Positions 1 to 12,130 of a DNA stretch of 64,000 nucleotides are shown one piece after another. This DNA is from Rhodamnia argentea. Taxonomy: Eukaryota; Streptophyta; Magnoliopsida; Myrtales; Myrtaceae. The DNA lies in assembly GCF_020921035.1 (NCBI RefSeq), contig NC_063152.1, positions 31,743,903 through 31,807,902 on the forward strand, read 5' to 3'. Below the pieces are notes generated by a model. The model saw nothing but the letters and a program-made list of their open reading frames with translations. It was not told the origin of the DNA and did no database searches. Position numbers and translations under genes: made by a program. The stretch's first letter is position 1; each line of letters starts with the position of its first letter.

Positions 1-497
1 ACAGTAATGAGAATAGGGTTGTTCAACTCTGATGCTGTCAGATAACGTAAATGAATGCTTACTTTAAGCCGGTTACGCTGTGCCCCGAACCATTGTTTGT
101 CACAATGAAGCTAAAAAAGTGCACAAAAATATTTCAGCATCCGAGTCAACACAGGATTAGGATATGAAACTCATGAAGTTATTTATCAAGAATTCCAACT
201 CATAATCTGAATCTTAAACATTAGCATGCGAAATAATCATTTATCAAGCTTTCATAAAATGATAATCATCAAGCATTGATAAAATGTGCAGATCTTTTTA
301 GAGTAAAAATTTTATAAACTTGAAACAAGAGAATACCAGTAGCTTGTAAATTCAGTTAGAGTACCCCATTTTCAAATAATGGTTGAGCATCCTTCTGCCA
401 ACTTATATTAAGTTCTTTTTCCAAACATCTAAAAGTCTGCCTGAGCTCATGAAGCATAAAATACAGATCAACAAAGGCTTTTGTAAGATGTACTTAC
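1..497. other. Intron 4 of the tetraspanin gene
   Basis: AT-rich sequence downstream of the exon-4 donor (GT at 497-496 on the minus strand). I see no exon with tetraspanin similarity here, so it is taken as intron or the start of it. Confidence 0.5.
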
Positions 498-1399
498 GCT
501 AGCACAGTGAAGACAAGGATTCCCACCAATATCAGGCATAACAAGATCAGGTACTGTATAGTGTCAAGTTAAGATCATTGCAAAAGGGAAAAAAAATGCA
601 AGGGAAAAAATAGCAGTTGTCTCTAGAAATGAAAATGTACACTGAATGTGATAAGGATACAGCCCACAACAGTATCGAGTTGTTCTTTAATGCGCCAAGA
701 AAGCCAATTATTGATCTGAAAGTCGAAACAAACAAGCTAGCCATTACATATCCGAGATAAAAGGCAATGCAGAGGAATACTAACCCAAGAATTGTGCCAG
801 ATTAAATGAAGAACAGGAGCAAAGAAAACTCACATTACGAATATAAATGCCCCAAGACCCAGAACAGGAAGAGTGAGAGACTTTCGGCAATTGTCATCAT
901 GAGTACTCATCCACACGCCAAACCCTATAACAGCTACAGCCAAAAGCTGCACGAACAAGCAAACATAGAACTCACGCCTGAATCAAGATCACACGTTTCT
1001 TCCCTTTACCACTTCTGCACAGGACTTCGACTGAAGCTTCAGTATACCAGACAACTAAATCACGAGTACCCAATACGAAATAACCCATGGCTAGAACGCT
1101 TTACAAGCTAAAGGAAGACAGGACTTTGCAGAAAACTACAGAATGCGCACAACAAAGAGGCCGGCATTCTGAGTGACACCATGACCTAGTCATAGAAACT
1201 GTGGAAAATTGGGAAAAACACGAACATAAGCCGGAAAAGTGAACAACAAACAAATGGGTACTCTGACATTGCAAGTAAATAACGTAAAGGAGGTTCCTTT
1301 GAGGATAATCCTGACTTTAAAGCCAGAAGAAATTAGAAATTATACCATAGTGATAAAGTTGATCCATCTGATGACAAACGTGCTCGTTCCGACTCCCAT
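498..1399 (-). CDS. TET10: Tetraspanin-10-like protein, exons 1-4 (3' part beyond window)
   Basis: Tetraspanins are four-pass membrane scaffold proteins of the plasma membrane and endomembranes. I join four exons on the minus strand with GT-AG borders and continuous phase: 1399-1346, 946-834, 715-661 and 553-498 (about 92 residues). The first exon reads MGVGTSTFVIRWINFITM, which closely resembles the start of Arabidopsis TET10 as I remember it. The next exons give GVWMSTHDDNCRKSLTLPV, ISIIGFLGALKNNSILLW and LILVGILVFTVLA. These cover TM1, the small extracellular loop, TM2 and TM3. The large loop with its cysteine motifs and TM4 must lie left of base 1; I see no further exon in 1-490. One oddity is that the position after GFLGA, a cysteine in TET10, is leucine here. 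A CT-rich tract at 1407-1426 lies just upstream of the ATG, probably in the 5'UTR. Family identity is strong, and the orthologue call is moderately strong. Confidence 0.85.
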
Positions 1400-2805
1400 C
1401 TATGTAATCTCTCCCTCTCTCTCTCTGAACTCATACAACAAGAGACACAGAAAGAAAGAGAAACGGTCTGCTGCTTCGGCTACGTGTAATAGAAGAAGAT
1501 GTTCCTTGAGAGCAAAAATGGCCGCTTGCAGTGCAAGGGAAGAGAAGAAAGGTTTTGTTGGGGTAATTTGTGGGAAGGATGGAGGAGACAAGGGCATTTA
1601 TGTCCAAAAGCCAACAATACTGGCACATGGTCGCAGCATGTCTCCTTCCACCTTCCACACCGAGAAAAAAAGAAGCAGTACTCATTCCATGGGACAATCC
1701 ATGTCATGGTCTTATGTCTCTCCCCATCTGTTTTCATCATCAACACAACCTTTTCTCTGGTCCTCGCGTCAACTAACAAGGTTGACTCTTGTAGTGTGAC
1801 TCCGACACGAGAGCAGTCATTTCGCGTCATCCTACGGAGGAGTCAGTGGAAATCTCTCTTACTATCCCATGAGCAGTTATGTTGAGGGTGCCTTTAATTA
1901 TTCGAATATAGTTTGAGGTAGGATAAGATAAAATGAGATTACAAATCTTATACATTATTTTTTGAATTGATAAATGTCCCAACATAATATGAATATCGGA
2001 CTGTGTCCTCGGCGACGTTGTAGGTGCCGAGCCAGATTCGAGCTTCTTCCGCGGGTCTCGATAGCGAATTTGCCCGAGACCCTCCTCTAGACGCTGCAGA
2101 ACGAGCACTCCTAGGCGGAATTTTGGGAAATTCTGCATGGTGGGGATCAGATCTGCGGCCGTCGCGGACTCGCGATGGTTTCGATCTAGGGTATGCCAAC
2201 CACCTCTTTTGTATTTTTTATTCGGCATTTTATCTAGGTATATTCGGTCTGGAAGATGTTGCCAAGCACTGAATAGAATAATTTGTTATACTATCCATAC
2301 TCTAATCGGACCACCAAACGCAACCTAGGAGGTGCAATTTGAAAGAAGCAATACGGTTTCACCACAGCTTGAAAAATGAATGATTCTACGGATTTTCTTG
2401 TACAAGCCAATGAGCCTTGGTCAATTTCTTTTGCTCCCGAACTTCGAGCTTGGATAGGTAACGCATTTAACCAAGGCTTCCGATTATTTGTAACAAATGA
2501 ATTTGTTAACATATGCTTTACTTTAAGGACTACTTTCAAAAGCATTTGTTAAGCAAATAATAAAAAAGAAATTTCATGTTTTTCAACGAATTATTTTTCT
2601 CATATTATGTATAATCACTACCATGATAAATTGAAATATTTTTACTTAAGTGTGTTGAATAAGAGTTTTGAGAACAATCGTTAACAAGACTATTTTAAAA
2701 AGGGGAATTTTGCATTTTTTTTCAAAAGGACTTCTAAACCTTTTTTTTTAATATGAAGCAGAAGTTCCATTTACGTACATGATTTATTTTGGATTTATAC
2801 GTGGG
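1400..2805. other. Upstream region of the tetraspanin gene; no gene seen
   Basis: Holds the likely promoter and 5'UTR of the minus-strand tetraspanin gene. A GC-richer island at 2000-2210 has short open frames on both strands, but none matches a family I know; it could be a captured gene fragment. The rest is AT-rich. Confidence 0.4.
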
Positions 2806-2814
2806 TATTTCGTC

Positions 2815-3464
2815 GAGAAAATTACAGAAAAAAAATCTTAAATTTATTGCAATTGTGTTAATTCGGTTCTAAACTTTTTCTTTTGCCAATTTCGTCCCAA
2901 ACCTTTTGTATTTGTGCCAATTGAGTCCGTCCAGCCAATTTTAGCTGAAAATTATTGACGTGGATGCGGGCCTTCCCACGTGGCATATCTAGTGCCAATG
3001 TCGACATTTTTAATAATATTTTATATTTTTTTGTTTTCATTTTTCTTTTCTTTACTTTTTTTTTTTGGCTGGACTTAGGGCCGTCAAGGGCTACAACAGC
3101 CTCACCTGATCTGCACGAGCTTGTGGCTAGCGAGGGTCGGTTGGTGACCCTTGCCAGCCCTAAGTCAAGGGAAAATTTTGAAAAATTAAAGAAAAGACAA
3201 GAAAAAAAATAAAAATAAGGTAATTTTTTTTTAAATATTATTAAAATTTGTGCACACTAGCGCCAACCGTGTCGCATAGAAGGCCGAAGTCTATGTCAGC
3301 AATTTTCGGCCAAAATTGAATGAATTGACTCAATTGGCAACACGCGATAAGGTTTACGACTAATTAAGTAAAAAAAATGTTTAGAAATAAATTAGCAAAA
3401 GTAAAAATTTAAAACTGAATTAATATAATTACAATAAATTTAGGGTTTTTCTAGTAATTTTCCC
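2815..3464. mobile_element. Mutator-like MITE, copy A
   Basis: This 650-bp element has imperfect terminal inverted repeats of about 60 bp (left GAGAAAATTAC, right GTAATTTTCCC and inward). It is flanked by a 9-bp near-perfect direct repeat, TATTTCGTC at 2806-2814 and TATTTCGCC at 3465-3473. The subterminal parts contain runs of the type 'aattgagtccgtccagcc' and ACGTGG motifs. The centre (3068-3170) is GC-rich and folds back on itself. It has no transposase and no coding capacity. The 9-bp target duplication is the reason for calling it Mutator-like. Related copies lie at 12131, 45331, 48205 and 53658. Confidence 0.75.
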
Positions 3465-3793
3465 TATTTCGCCTCACTCTCCAATACTCAATGAAGCGGA
3501 GTACCTCCTGCGTTGTGAATGCATTATCCGGAATAACTCGACCAGTTACATAGCCAATTGCCAAAATGAGTTTTTGACAGAATATGCAGGAGTCTTGTAG
3601 CCAATCTCCGTGAGATCACCATATAAATCCATTTTGTCTCATAAAGAACACATCAACATCGTAGTGCCTATGCACAAGAAATATCATGAAAACACCAAAG
3701 ACCAAAGCAAAATGCAGAATCACTTAAAAGATCCATTATTTTTTGTATTTCTTTTAAAACATCAAGTAGAATTTCGTATGTCCATGGGAATTT

Positions 3794-5033
3794 TCAGCTG
3801 GTGCAGCACCCCAGAAGCTTTCTAGGAGTGTAGCCAGTGGCCCGGAACTTCGCCGCAGTCTCTTCAATCTTGATGAAACTCTCGCCTTTCTTGGCTTCGA
3901 CCATCGCCCTCTTCTCCTCTGCTGCCTTGTGAATCTCGGCTATCTTGTTCTTCATCAGCTCCGCATTTTCCGCCTTCTTCTTCTCCAGTTTTTCCTGTGG
4001 GTCATCGTGCGAGAATGTTAACAAAAAGCCCCCATTTTAAGAGGCTCTGTGTTCGGGCGATTTTTGAGGGAGTTACCCTGTTCAAGTTTTTCATGTGCTT
4101 CAATTTAGTGTGTGATTAAGACAATGCAGAAGACTTAATTACCTCCATTTTCTTTAGCTCTGCCTCCACAGCTGCTCTTTTTGTGTTTTCCCATGCTCCA
4201 ATGCCTGAGAGCTTCTTATATGTCCTGTTTCAAAATCCAATGCAAGTATAATTAGAGGCACTGAGCCCAGAACAGACAGTTCAGAACTCTGATTCTTCCA
4301 AGTCTATATGTAGTAAGGAGTTGAGGGCTCTCACTTGTTCTCTACTTTGGTTTTCTCACTCTCCTCCCATGCTCTGATCAAGGCCAGCCTTTTCTCTGTT
4401 TCAACTCTTGCAAGAACAGCATCTGAGGACACAGGCAGTATAAGCAGAGATTGCATAAAATGTTTTCACTGTCTAAAGTGAAATCTAGGCCCACTGGATT
4501 GAAAAAAGAAAAAAAGATGTCAAATTTTGTTAAAATAAATTTTCTCAAAATATACCTCTATCAATTGATCCCCCTGAATTTTTCTCCGCAGGATCTGCTA
4601 CCTCTGCAAACAACAAAATTCTAGACTAAAGACAAGATTTTTTTTGCGATAAACAAATATGGGTTTCAGGAGATGTCTACCTATAGACAATTTTCTTGCT
4701 TCTTTCTTTTTCAAATGCTGTACTGTGCTGTTACTGTGAGTCAAATCAGTCCAAACTTCATCAAGATCAACCTAACAGTTTCTAACCTAGCATGACAGAC
4801 ACTTCACTCGATTTACTTACAATCTTTTCATCATCTGCTCATCCCTTCAAGCATTAATGTGTTTTTCTTGACATCAACTGAACACTGAAAACAATCAACA
4901 AAACTAGGACTACTGATCTTACAGCTTCCCAACTTGGCATGAGTTCATTCAGAACCACAATCTTTTGAAAAACTAAACAAGACACCGCAATCATCTCTTT
5001 AAAGTTTGCATACATCCTCATGTGGATTACTCT

Positions 5034-5082
<49 letters not shown>

Positions 5083-5288
5083 CAATTACTTCGAGGGACT
5101 GCAGGTGAATATTTCTCTGCAACAGCTGGCGAAACATTTTTCTCAGGAGCATCTTTTTCTTCTTTCTTAGCACGAGAAGTCTTTTCTTCAGGAGGTGGTG
5201 GTGGTGGTGGTGGTCGTGTTGTTGGTGGCGGCGGTGGCGGCGGTGGGGGTGGTGCCTGAGATTCTGCTTTCTTCTCTTGCTCTGCCAT
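3794..5288 (-). CDS. Remorin (five exons, complete)
   Basis: Remorins are plant-specific proteins of plasma-membrane nanodomains, linked to plasmodesmata, immunity and virus movement. The minus-strand exons are 5288-5090, 4603-4556, 4422-4335, 4224-4143 and 3994-3794. All have GT-AG borders and keep phase, giving 205 residues. The N-terminal third is disordered and unusually proline-rich (two runs of 8-10 prolines, about residues 13-33). The conserved remorin C domain follows: DAVLARVETEKRLALIRAW, then KLSGIGAWENTKRAAVEAEL, then the coiled coil KKKAENAELMKNKIAEIHK. The end GYTPRKLLGCCTS contains the membrane anchor with two cysteines that are probable S-acylation sites. The length fits group 1 remorins. 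The proline runs come from a GGT/GGC-type repeat (5190-5262). A (GA)n tract lies 9 bases inside intron 1. Confidence 0.95.
5036..5079. repeat. (GA)n microsatellite in remorin intron 1
   Basis: About 22 uninterrupted AG dinucleotides on the plus strand. On the coding (minus) strand this is a CT tract starting about 9 bases after the exon-1 donor at 5089. Such tracts are highly variable and usable as markers. Confidence 0.95.
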
Positions 5289-7500
5289 CAGTTACTCCTC
5301 CAATTCAGCCCCCAAAACTTACCAAAAGCAGGGAAAAAGTCTGATGAAAAACTTTCAGACTCGCTGCAATTAAGCCCAGAACCCAAAAAGTCAAGAGTCG
5401 AGAGAGGAGACAAAAAAATGGAAACAGGCTGTTCTCGATAGTGCTGGAAACTCCTAGGTGGGTTGTAAGTTTGGTAAAAACAGGAACAAAGACCAAGATT
5501 TATATAGTTGATCACTCACTAATTCTATCTTGGTACGAACGTCACAAGAAAAAATTATTTGTCTGGTCCTTTTTCTGGTGTTTTCTTTAATTTTCAAAAC
5601 ATGGGACTTTATCAGAAAAGATTGTTTCATCCCCAGCATGTGCCACTTGTCCTTTGACTATGGTGCAACCTTGGAAAGGAGTCGTAAATGGGGTGAAAAA
5701 GTTGCAAAACGCACTTGGGTGCTTTTAAAGAAATTGGTTAATGATATGGTATACGCATTTATGGTGCTAAAAAAAATCAATTTTTTCCCCCTATTTTTAG
5801 GATATTCAGTAATCAAGCTCTTGCCAATAAAAGATGGATATCGATCGTGATGAATGCCAGAAATGCTAAGCTTAATCATGGTTTTTAATGTTGCTCCATT
5901 ATTTCCAGCATTCCAAGAAAAGAGAATCAACTCATTCATTTCGGAGTGCGTTCATTCCACGAAAAAATAACAAAATTTAAAAAATATTTTTTCAAAAATG
6001 ATTAGTTACATTGCTTAGAAAAATTAGTTAACCGAAAGATATTTTCATTATCAACATCTACTTATGCATGACTATTTCTGTAAATGGTGAACATATTTTT
6101 CATTTGTTCATTTCGTGAGCAATTTAACCAATCGTTTTTGTTTAAAAAAAAAATTCCGTAAAGAAGACGCAGCCTCAATTTCACTTCAAAAGTGTCAATA
6201 TTTCGTCTCCTTAAGGTAAAAGTCAACGCACATTTATTCCGTAAGTAAGGAGGAAAAAAGAATTTGCTTGAACGCCATCCTTACTTGATATATATTGCTT
6301 TCAGCATCGGTAAAAATCCTCGTAAAGCATGTGTCGTACCCCTCTAAGCAACGGTAGTCACTAGTCAAAGATAATATAATTAATTAGTGATGATCTTGTA
6401 GTAAAGCTTTTTCCAACAAGGAACATCAATTTAATAATTCCCATAAAAAAAAAAACAGAGAGGACAAAATAGGTGGGGTTGGAGTGGACACTTAGCATCC
6501 AGATTGTGGAAGAGAGATTGACAAGATAATGACGCTTATCATGCTAAGGGAAGTAGGTCGTCCGGCCCAGCATCGAGGACGGCCCTATCTCTTCTTATTT
6601 GAGAGTAGAATGCTCAAGCATAAGTTCTATCTGTTTAGACATTAGGTGTAGAGATTGAGCTTCTTCGAAGAGTGCCTTGTTAAAATTATTGCAATTATTT
6701 TGATGTCTTTTTTTTTTTTTTGGTCAATGTTGGTATAGTGCCGTAGGTCTAATCATCGGCCGAGGCGATGATTGTGAGTTCACGTTTAAATTGCTTTCAA
6801 TTTATTAAAGTATCACACATATCTTATCTACCGGGTTTATGCTATTTATATACATGCGATCTTCCTTCACCTTCTGATTAAAAAAAAAATCTCCCTTCAC
6901 TTATTAGTTTGAGTTTTTGGATTGGGTGTTTTTATATAGTATCGTAGTTACTACTCTAGTGCATTTTGCACATGTAGACTTCCGTTCATCAAGTTTCACT
7001 CGTACTCTTTGTATGCATGTGGTCTTCCTCCATCTCTTGACTTAAACTTTTAGATTGAACTTTTAATATACTTTATATACTACTATGTACTTCATGATTC
7101 GAAGGAGAAACAAGAATTTTCATTTGATATGTGTGAGGGTCGAATACTAATGCAACTATGAATTCATCGATAGATCGAGTCACTTGGATGAGGAAGTTTC
7201 GCATCGCCCGATGCCATAATGGATTTGAGTAGGGGTAAACGCTTTCGGCTTTCGGGTTCCACCTAAAATCTGGAATTTATCCGTTGGAACCGATTCCCAT
7301 TTTTTAAAAGTTGAAACCTACCTTGCATATCCGGGAATTTGAAATCTACTCCTATCACATGTTGCAAGGTCAATTCCAAGGCCCACTCGGGTTCTACATA
7401 TATTATTAATTGAACGATTGCAATGAATTATCACCTCTAATGGTTATCATTACTGCTATAAATTCACCGAACATAGCTTATATTTAGACATGCGAGAAAT
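5289..7500. other. Intergenic, AT-rich; transposon debris
   Basis: Contains the likely promoter of the minus-strand remorin near 5290-5560. At 5940-6150 there is debris resembling one end of the small TIR element at 30066 (GTGCGTTCATTCCACGAAAA). At about 7212 AGGGGTAAACGCTTTCGG resembles the end of a hAT-type element. I see no gene. Confidence 0.5.
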
Positions 7501-7745
7501 ATGAATCATTAATAAAGTAAAAATTCCACTTAGCGGTACCGTCCGAAAATGAAAGCTCGGACTAATGGTTCTAAATTACGCACTCACCATCGGAAGATAT
7601 GAAACATCGCATATCTCACGAAGAATATGAATCATTAACAAAGTAAAAGTTTCACTTAGGGATACCGTCGAAAATGAAAGCTTAGACTAATAGTTTCGGA
7701 TTACACACTCACCATCAGAAGCTATGGAATATCACAAATGTCGCG
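7501..7745. repeat. Tandem duplication, 126-bp unit (two copies)
   Basis: ATGAATCATTAA at 7501 recurs at 7627, followed in both copies by a similar 'aaagtaaaa..tccactta..taccgtc.gaaaatgaaagc' stretch and 'acactcaccat'. The copies have diverged by perhaps 15 percent. The second copy runs into the start of the LTR-like sequence at about 7739. Confidence 0.75.
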
Positions 7746-10271
7746 ACCTAAAAATTAATTTAGGTTAATGGATTATTCGGTTAATTAGATGAATTAACTA
7801 ACCTAAAACGGACTCTCCCAAGCCCTACCAATTCGCAACTTAAGTTTGATTTTTTTTCTTTTGTAGGAGCCGCCACTAATCTTTTTTGGTAGGTAGATTA
7901 GATACCTAAATAAAGTATGAGAGAATATTTTATTTTTCGCTAACCATAGATTTAGGGTTCGGGGACTTGATTATGTTAATTTTTAATTAACACCATTTCG
8001 GTACCAAATTTCATGAAAATGCCTTTTCTTGATTGATGATGGGAATTGAATGTTTTTTTTTTTCGATTTCCCTTTTATTATTTTTTGTTTTTTCGAATTT
8101 CTTTTAAGCTTGAATTTGAACAAAGTTAAACAAAATGCCCATAATATACCTTAATTTCCGAATTTTCCGATAAATCTTCTCATTCCCGAAGATCCGGGCC
8201 GGAGCGAGATTCTATCCGCTACATTCTCGGAGATTCGAACTAATATGCGGATAATGGTATAAGATGTTATCATCCCTTCTCGCCAAAGGAGATAATACGA
8301 AATCTTATACTAAATTACCGCCTCATCCCATAAGATCATGGTTAAGGCTTGCAATTTAATATTCCGAAGGGTCGGGCATAAGGGAGCATATATTATGGGC
8401 GGTTTTATTTAAAAATGTTCAAACATTTATTGAATTTTCGAAAAAATCCCTAAAAGATTTCGAAATCTTCAAGGAGATAAGCTCCTATCCACAAAGGATT
8501 GATATCTTTCACATTTAGGAAAAGTTATCTCTTGAGATCTTCAAAGTATATTAGATAATTTTCCAAGTTTAAAAGATATGATAAGGATTTTTAAGGATTC
8601 CAATTTAGACACAAGATAATCTTTAATATTCCAAAAGATGTGTATAATATCTTTAAGATGCGACCGGGATCTAGATTATCGCAAATGTACTAAGGATATG
8701 CCCAAAAGTTAAAATATGATGGATACGTCAAAATATATGCAATTTTCTAAAGATATGCTCAAAATGCACAATATTCTCCCAGATTTTCTCAAGCTCAAAC
8801 TTAGTAACAATTGATGCAGAATATTTAGAAATAATCACGACATCATCAAGGTTCGCTTTCATATTCAAAATTTCAAATTAGGCAACTACAATTTGTCGGA
8901 AAATTGTCCACATTAAATCGAACATTCAAATTACACAAAACGATTTCATAATATCTCGAATTAAGGATATTACCCATTAGGAAATAAAATCTCCTAATTT
9001 AGAATTTTTTATTCTGAAAACATGTCGAGTGAATCCAATTAAAACCCAACTTTTGAAACTTGTGATAAAATTAGGGTTTTGATAGTTAGATCATACGAAA
9101 TAATTGCTTCTGGAATTTTTGAAAACTGCGTTTTAGTCCAAAGTCAACAGCAATTCAACGTGGAATTCATGCAAAATCGGCGTAGAAATAGTCAAGAGAC
9201 TTACCTTTATGCTCCCCCCAAAAATCTGCATGGTTAGAGATCATAAAACACGCCAAAAACAGACTTGATTCAGACAAAACAGCATGCAAAATAATGCGAA
9301 ACAGCATGCGAAACAACATTGAAAACAGCGCGAAACAGCATTGAAACGGTGGCAAAATAACTTGTTTTTCAACTCAAAAATTCATCAAGTAGATCTGCGA
9401 AAGTATAGGGAGATTACCTTGAATCGAGCCTGTAAATCTGTACTTCAAAAGTAACGAATTCGCCTGAAAATTGTCTCTAAACGGTGCTGTTTTTCACTCC
9501 AAACAGCAGTAGAACAGCCCCCTAAGAGCAGCAAAATCATTTCCTGGACAGCAGCTCCGAACCGTAGCAAATTCTGCACTAGATAGTGGTTGATTTGCCC
9601 ATGAATAGAGCTGGGAACACTCACGCCTTCTCTCGTCAAATCTTGTGTCTCACCAGTGCAGAAAATTTTCAAGCAGAAAATTTTTACAGACGTAATGAGT
9701 TGCCCCCCCTTAAACCCTAGGCATAACTGTATATTTATAGAACAAAGGGTTGCACGCAAGCATAGGGTTTACCGACGACCGTTCGATTCAGAAACTCTTA
9801 TTAGATATCGATCGTCGGATTGAAAATTTTGACTTTTGATGAGTCCTATTTATTAAAAATAGCTAGAATTTTCGTCCAAATGAGGACTCTCACAAGTTGG
9901 ACCAAAATCCTAGGCTTTTGTGGGCTCATTTTGTCATTCCGGACTCAATTGAACCTTAATTAATCAAATGGATAATTAATTTAGGCCTTTTTGCAATTTT
10001 AAGAGCTTAAACGGGCTGTTTTAAATCCAAAATTATGATGAAACATTCGGCATCCCCTCTGGGCCTCATTCGAAATTTTCAAACCAGTCCGGTCTAGCCG
10101 CCTATCAAATTAAGCTCAATTGACCCGATATCCGACCCTAAATGCCATAACATGCTTTTAAGCGATAGAAAATAAATGTGCTATGCATGATAAAATTATT
10201 TTTGTGAGAACCATTACTAATTCTCATTTTTATGAAATGACAAATGAAAATTAAAATTTAGATGTCAACAA
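7739..10271. mobile_element. Possible large solo LTR or LTR-retrotransposon fragment
   Basis: The block starts TGTCGCGACCTAAAAATTAA and continues with 'ggagccgccactaatc...ggtagg...gattagatacc'. This pattern (gtcgcgacc ... gagtcgccacc) is common at the ends of plant Ty3/Gypsy elements as I remember them. The right side ends near 'ttagatgtcaaca' at about 10271. No gag or pol frame lies inside. A weak possible target duplication (ACAAA left, ACAAC right) is not convincing. Boundaries and class are uncertain. A family search would be decisive. Confidence 0.35.
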
Positions 10272-11106
10272 CAGATAGCACGAAGACATAAAACAAGAAA
10301 AACACAGATACTTATTCCAAGTTCCACCTCCTTTAACCTATTTTTTGAAACTAGTTCCCCAAAACTTAAGACCCAAAACCTACCATTCATACCCTAAAAC
10401 ATGAAACGTACCATATTTTGACCGCTCAGGCTATCCGATTCCGTTCTATCCTGAAGACATGTTCATCGCCATGTGGGAGCAATCTCTTGGGAAAAGGACA
10501 AAGACCATTCTTAATGCTTCCATGGCTACGAATTTTATTTCCTAATAGCCACGGTACAATTATTTAGGATGGATTTTTGGGAAATCTATTGATTCGATAC
10601 GGTAAAAGGAGAAAAGTTCAGTAGCATGCAACATGGTGTGAAAAGCCTTTCAACAACCCTAGATTTTATCTATAGCGTATGCTATCTATTATTCTCGAGA
10701 GATAATTCGATCATACACCACACAAAAAATCAACGAACCAAGACCTAGCGACTCTACATTAGATAGAACCAAACCCATAATCTTATGTCGCAGTCAACGA
10801 GAGACTCTTTCTTCGACCAAAAACGAAAAACGATATACTCTTTCACATTGAGTTTGTATATATAGCAAATTCATAGAACACTTTCTTACGCATATGTGCC
10901 ATCATTTTACCATTTTTTTTCTTTGATGTCTCAATGTTCAGGGATCAAACAATGCATGAAGGCTTTATTAAAAAACTTAATTTGAGAAAAAGTAACGAAA
11001 TTGTTATTCAAATTTAGGAAGTCACGTATGTACAAGATGCCTACTTTGATATAAACCCCAACAAGCACACAACAAATTTGGTTTAACTAGTAAAAGCTGT
11101 CCCTCG
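10272..11106. other. Intergenic, no gene seen
   Basis: AT-rich sequence between the LTR-like block and the 3' end of the NF-YC-like gene. I see no conserved frame and no clear repeat structure. Confidence 0.4.
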
Positions 11107-11507
11107 CTATGTACAGTTGAAACTGACTCGTGGTCCAACTTTGGGTGTCTTTGATCCCACCATCTCGGTCTCAGATTCAACTGGACTCTCCCTTCTTTTG
11201 TTATGTTGATCAGAAGCACTTACCAAGTCCACCAGAAAATCGAACACATCGGTGCCGTGGATCGCCGACACGACGTCGTCCCTCTGGAGCGTCCTCCTCT
11301 TACCTTCCGCAGCCAATGTCCCTGACTTCCTGGTCAGTCCCTCGATGGACAGCTCGATAGCCCTCGAGAAAACGGTCGGCGCCTTGCCCGAGATCATCCT
11401 CACTCCGTCGCTGGACTCTTCATGTTCTTCTTGATCCTGGCCAATGGCAATGAACGCTGCTGACTCGCACTCCTACCGCCAGACGATGACGATATTCTCG
11501 AGTACAT
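11107..11507 (-). pseudogene. NF-YC-like histone-fold gene with a frameshift
   Basis: NF-YC subunits pair with NF-YB through histone folds and act in CCAAT-binding complexes. On the minus strand an ATG at 11507 opens a frame reading SLPLARIKKNMK, the start of the NF-YC histone fold (LPLARIKKIMK in known members). That frame stops shortly after. The neighbouring frame takes over near 11411-11422 with SSDGVRMISGKAPTVFSRAI, then KRRTLQRDDVVSAIHGTDVFDFLVDLV, and a short tail ending at 11107. Joining the two needs a one- or two-base shift. The whole would be about 130 residues from a single exon, as is common for plant NF-YC genes. It could be a pseudogene, a divergent gene with an assembly indel, or a truncated protein starting at the internal ATG. 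The family call is firm; its status is open. Confidence 0.75.
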
Positions 11508-12120
11508 TCCAGCTTGCCTCATTACTAATTTCCCTGGATATTCGATTCTTCGTCGCGTTTAGTACTTAGAGTTTGCCTCGACTTGATACTCCTTTCACCA
11601 CGACCGCTAATACGAAGGAAAACATTTGAGGGGAGAAAGTTAGGAGATTAGCTTGAAGAGAAGAATAACAAGTGGGAGTCCCTAATATAAGGGAAAAAAA
11701 TTTGTGGAGGATGACTTGTGTGATGAGCAAATGAAGGGAGAGCGGTGTACGGTCGAGGCGTCTGTTTAATTAGGCCGGCCAAATTACAGCTTATGTTAAT
11801 ATTTTGACTAATGAGAAAGAGGTACACCTTTGACTGCCAATGAATTGCATTCGAGTTAATCTTATTTAATATGAGAAAAGAGAGATTTTATTTTCGCGCA
11901 TATATTCAATTTGAATGACTGCCAAATTACATGCTCTTTTGTTTTAGTTCTTATCATGCAAAGGGATTGAGATCCGTCAAGCATTTGATTCCGAGGCGAC
12001 AAAAAATTTCGTATTCGAATCACAACTCTCGCTCGGAGTAACATCGAAAGCCACTTGATCACCCCGTGGGTTGAGTATTACCCGATGCGGATGGACTGGA
12101 AATCTGTCGAGTGATGGTCA
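11508..12120. other. Upstream of NF-YC-like locus; no gene seen
   Basis: Possible promoter remnant of the minus-strand NF-YC-like gene. Short frames on both strands show no similarity that I recognise. Confidence 0.4.
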
Positions 12121-12130
12121 AAGAGTTATA

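Noticed and set aside
9167-9759. Short minus-strand frames inside the LTR-like block
   Set aside because: No gag/pol similarity; cysteine and phenylalanine runs come from 'gcgaaacagcat' repeats.
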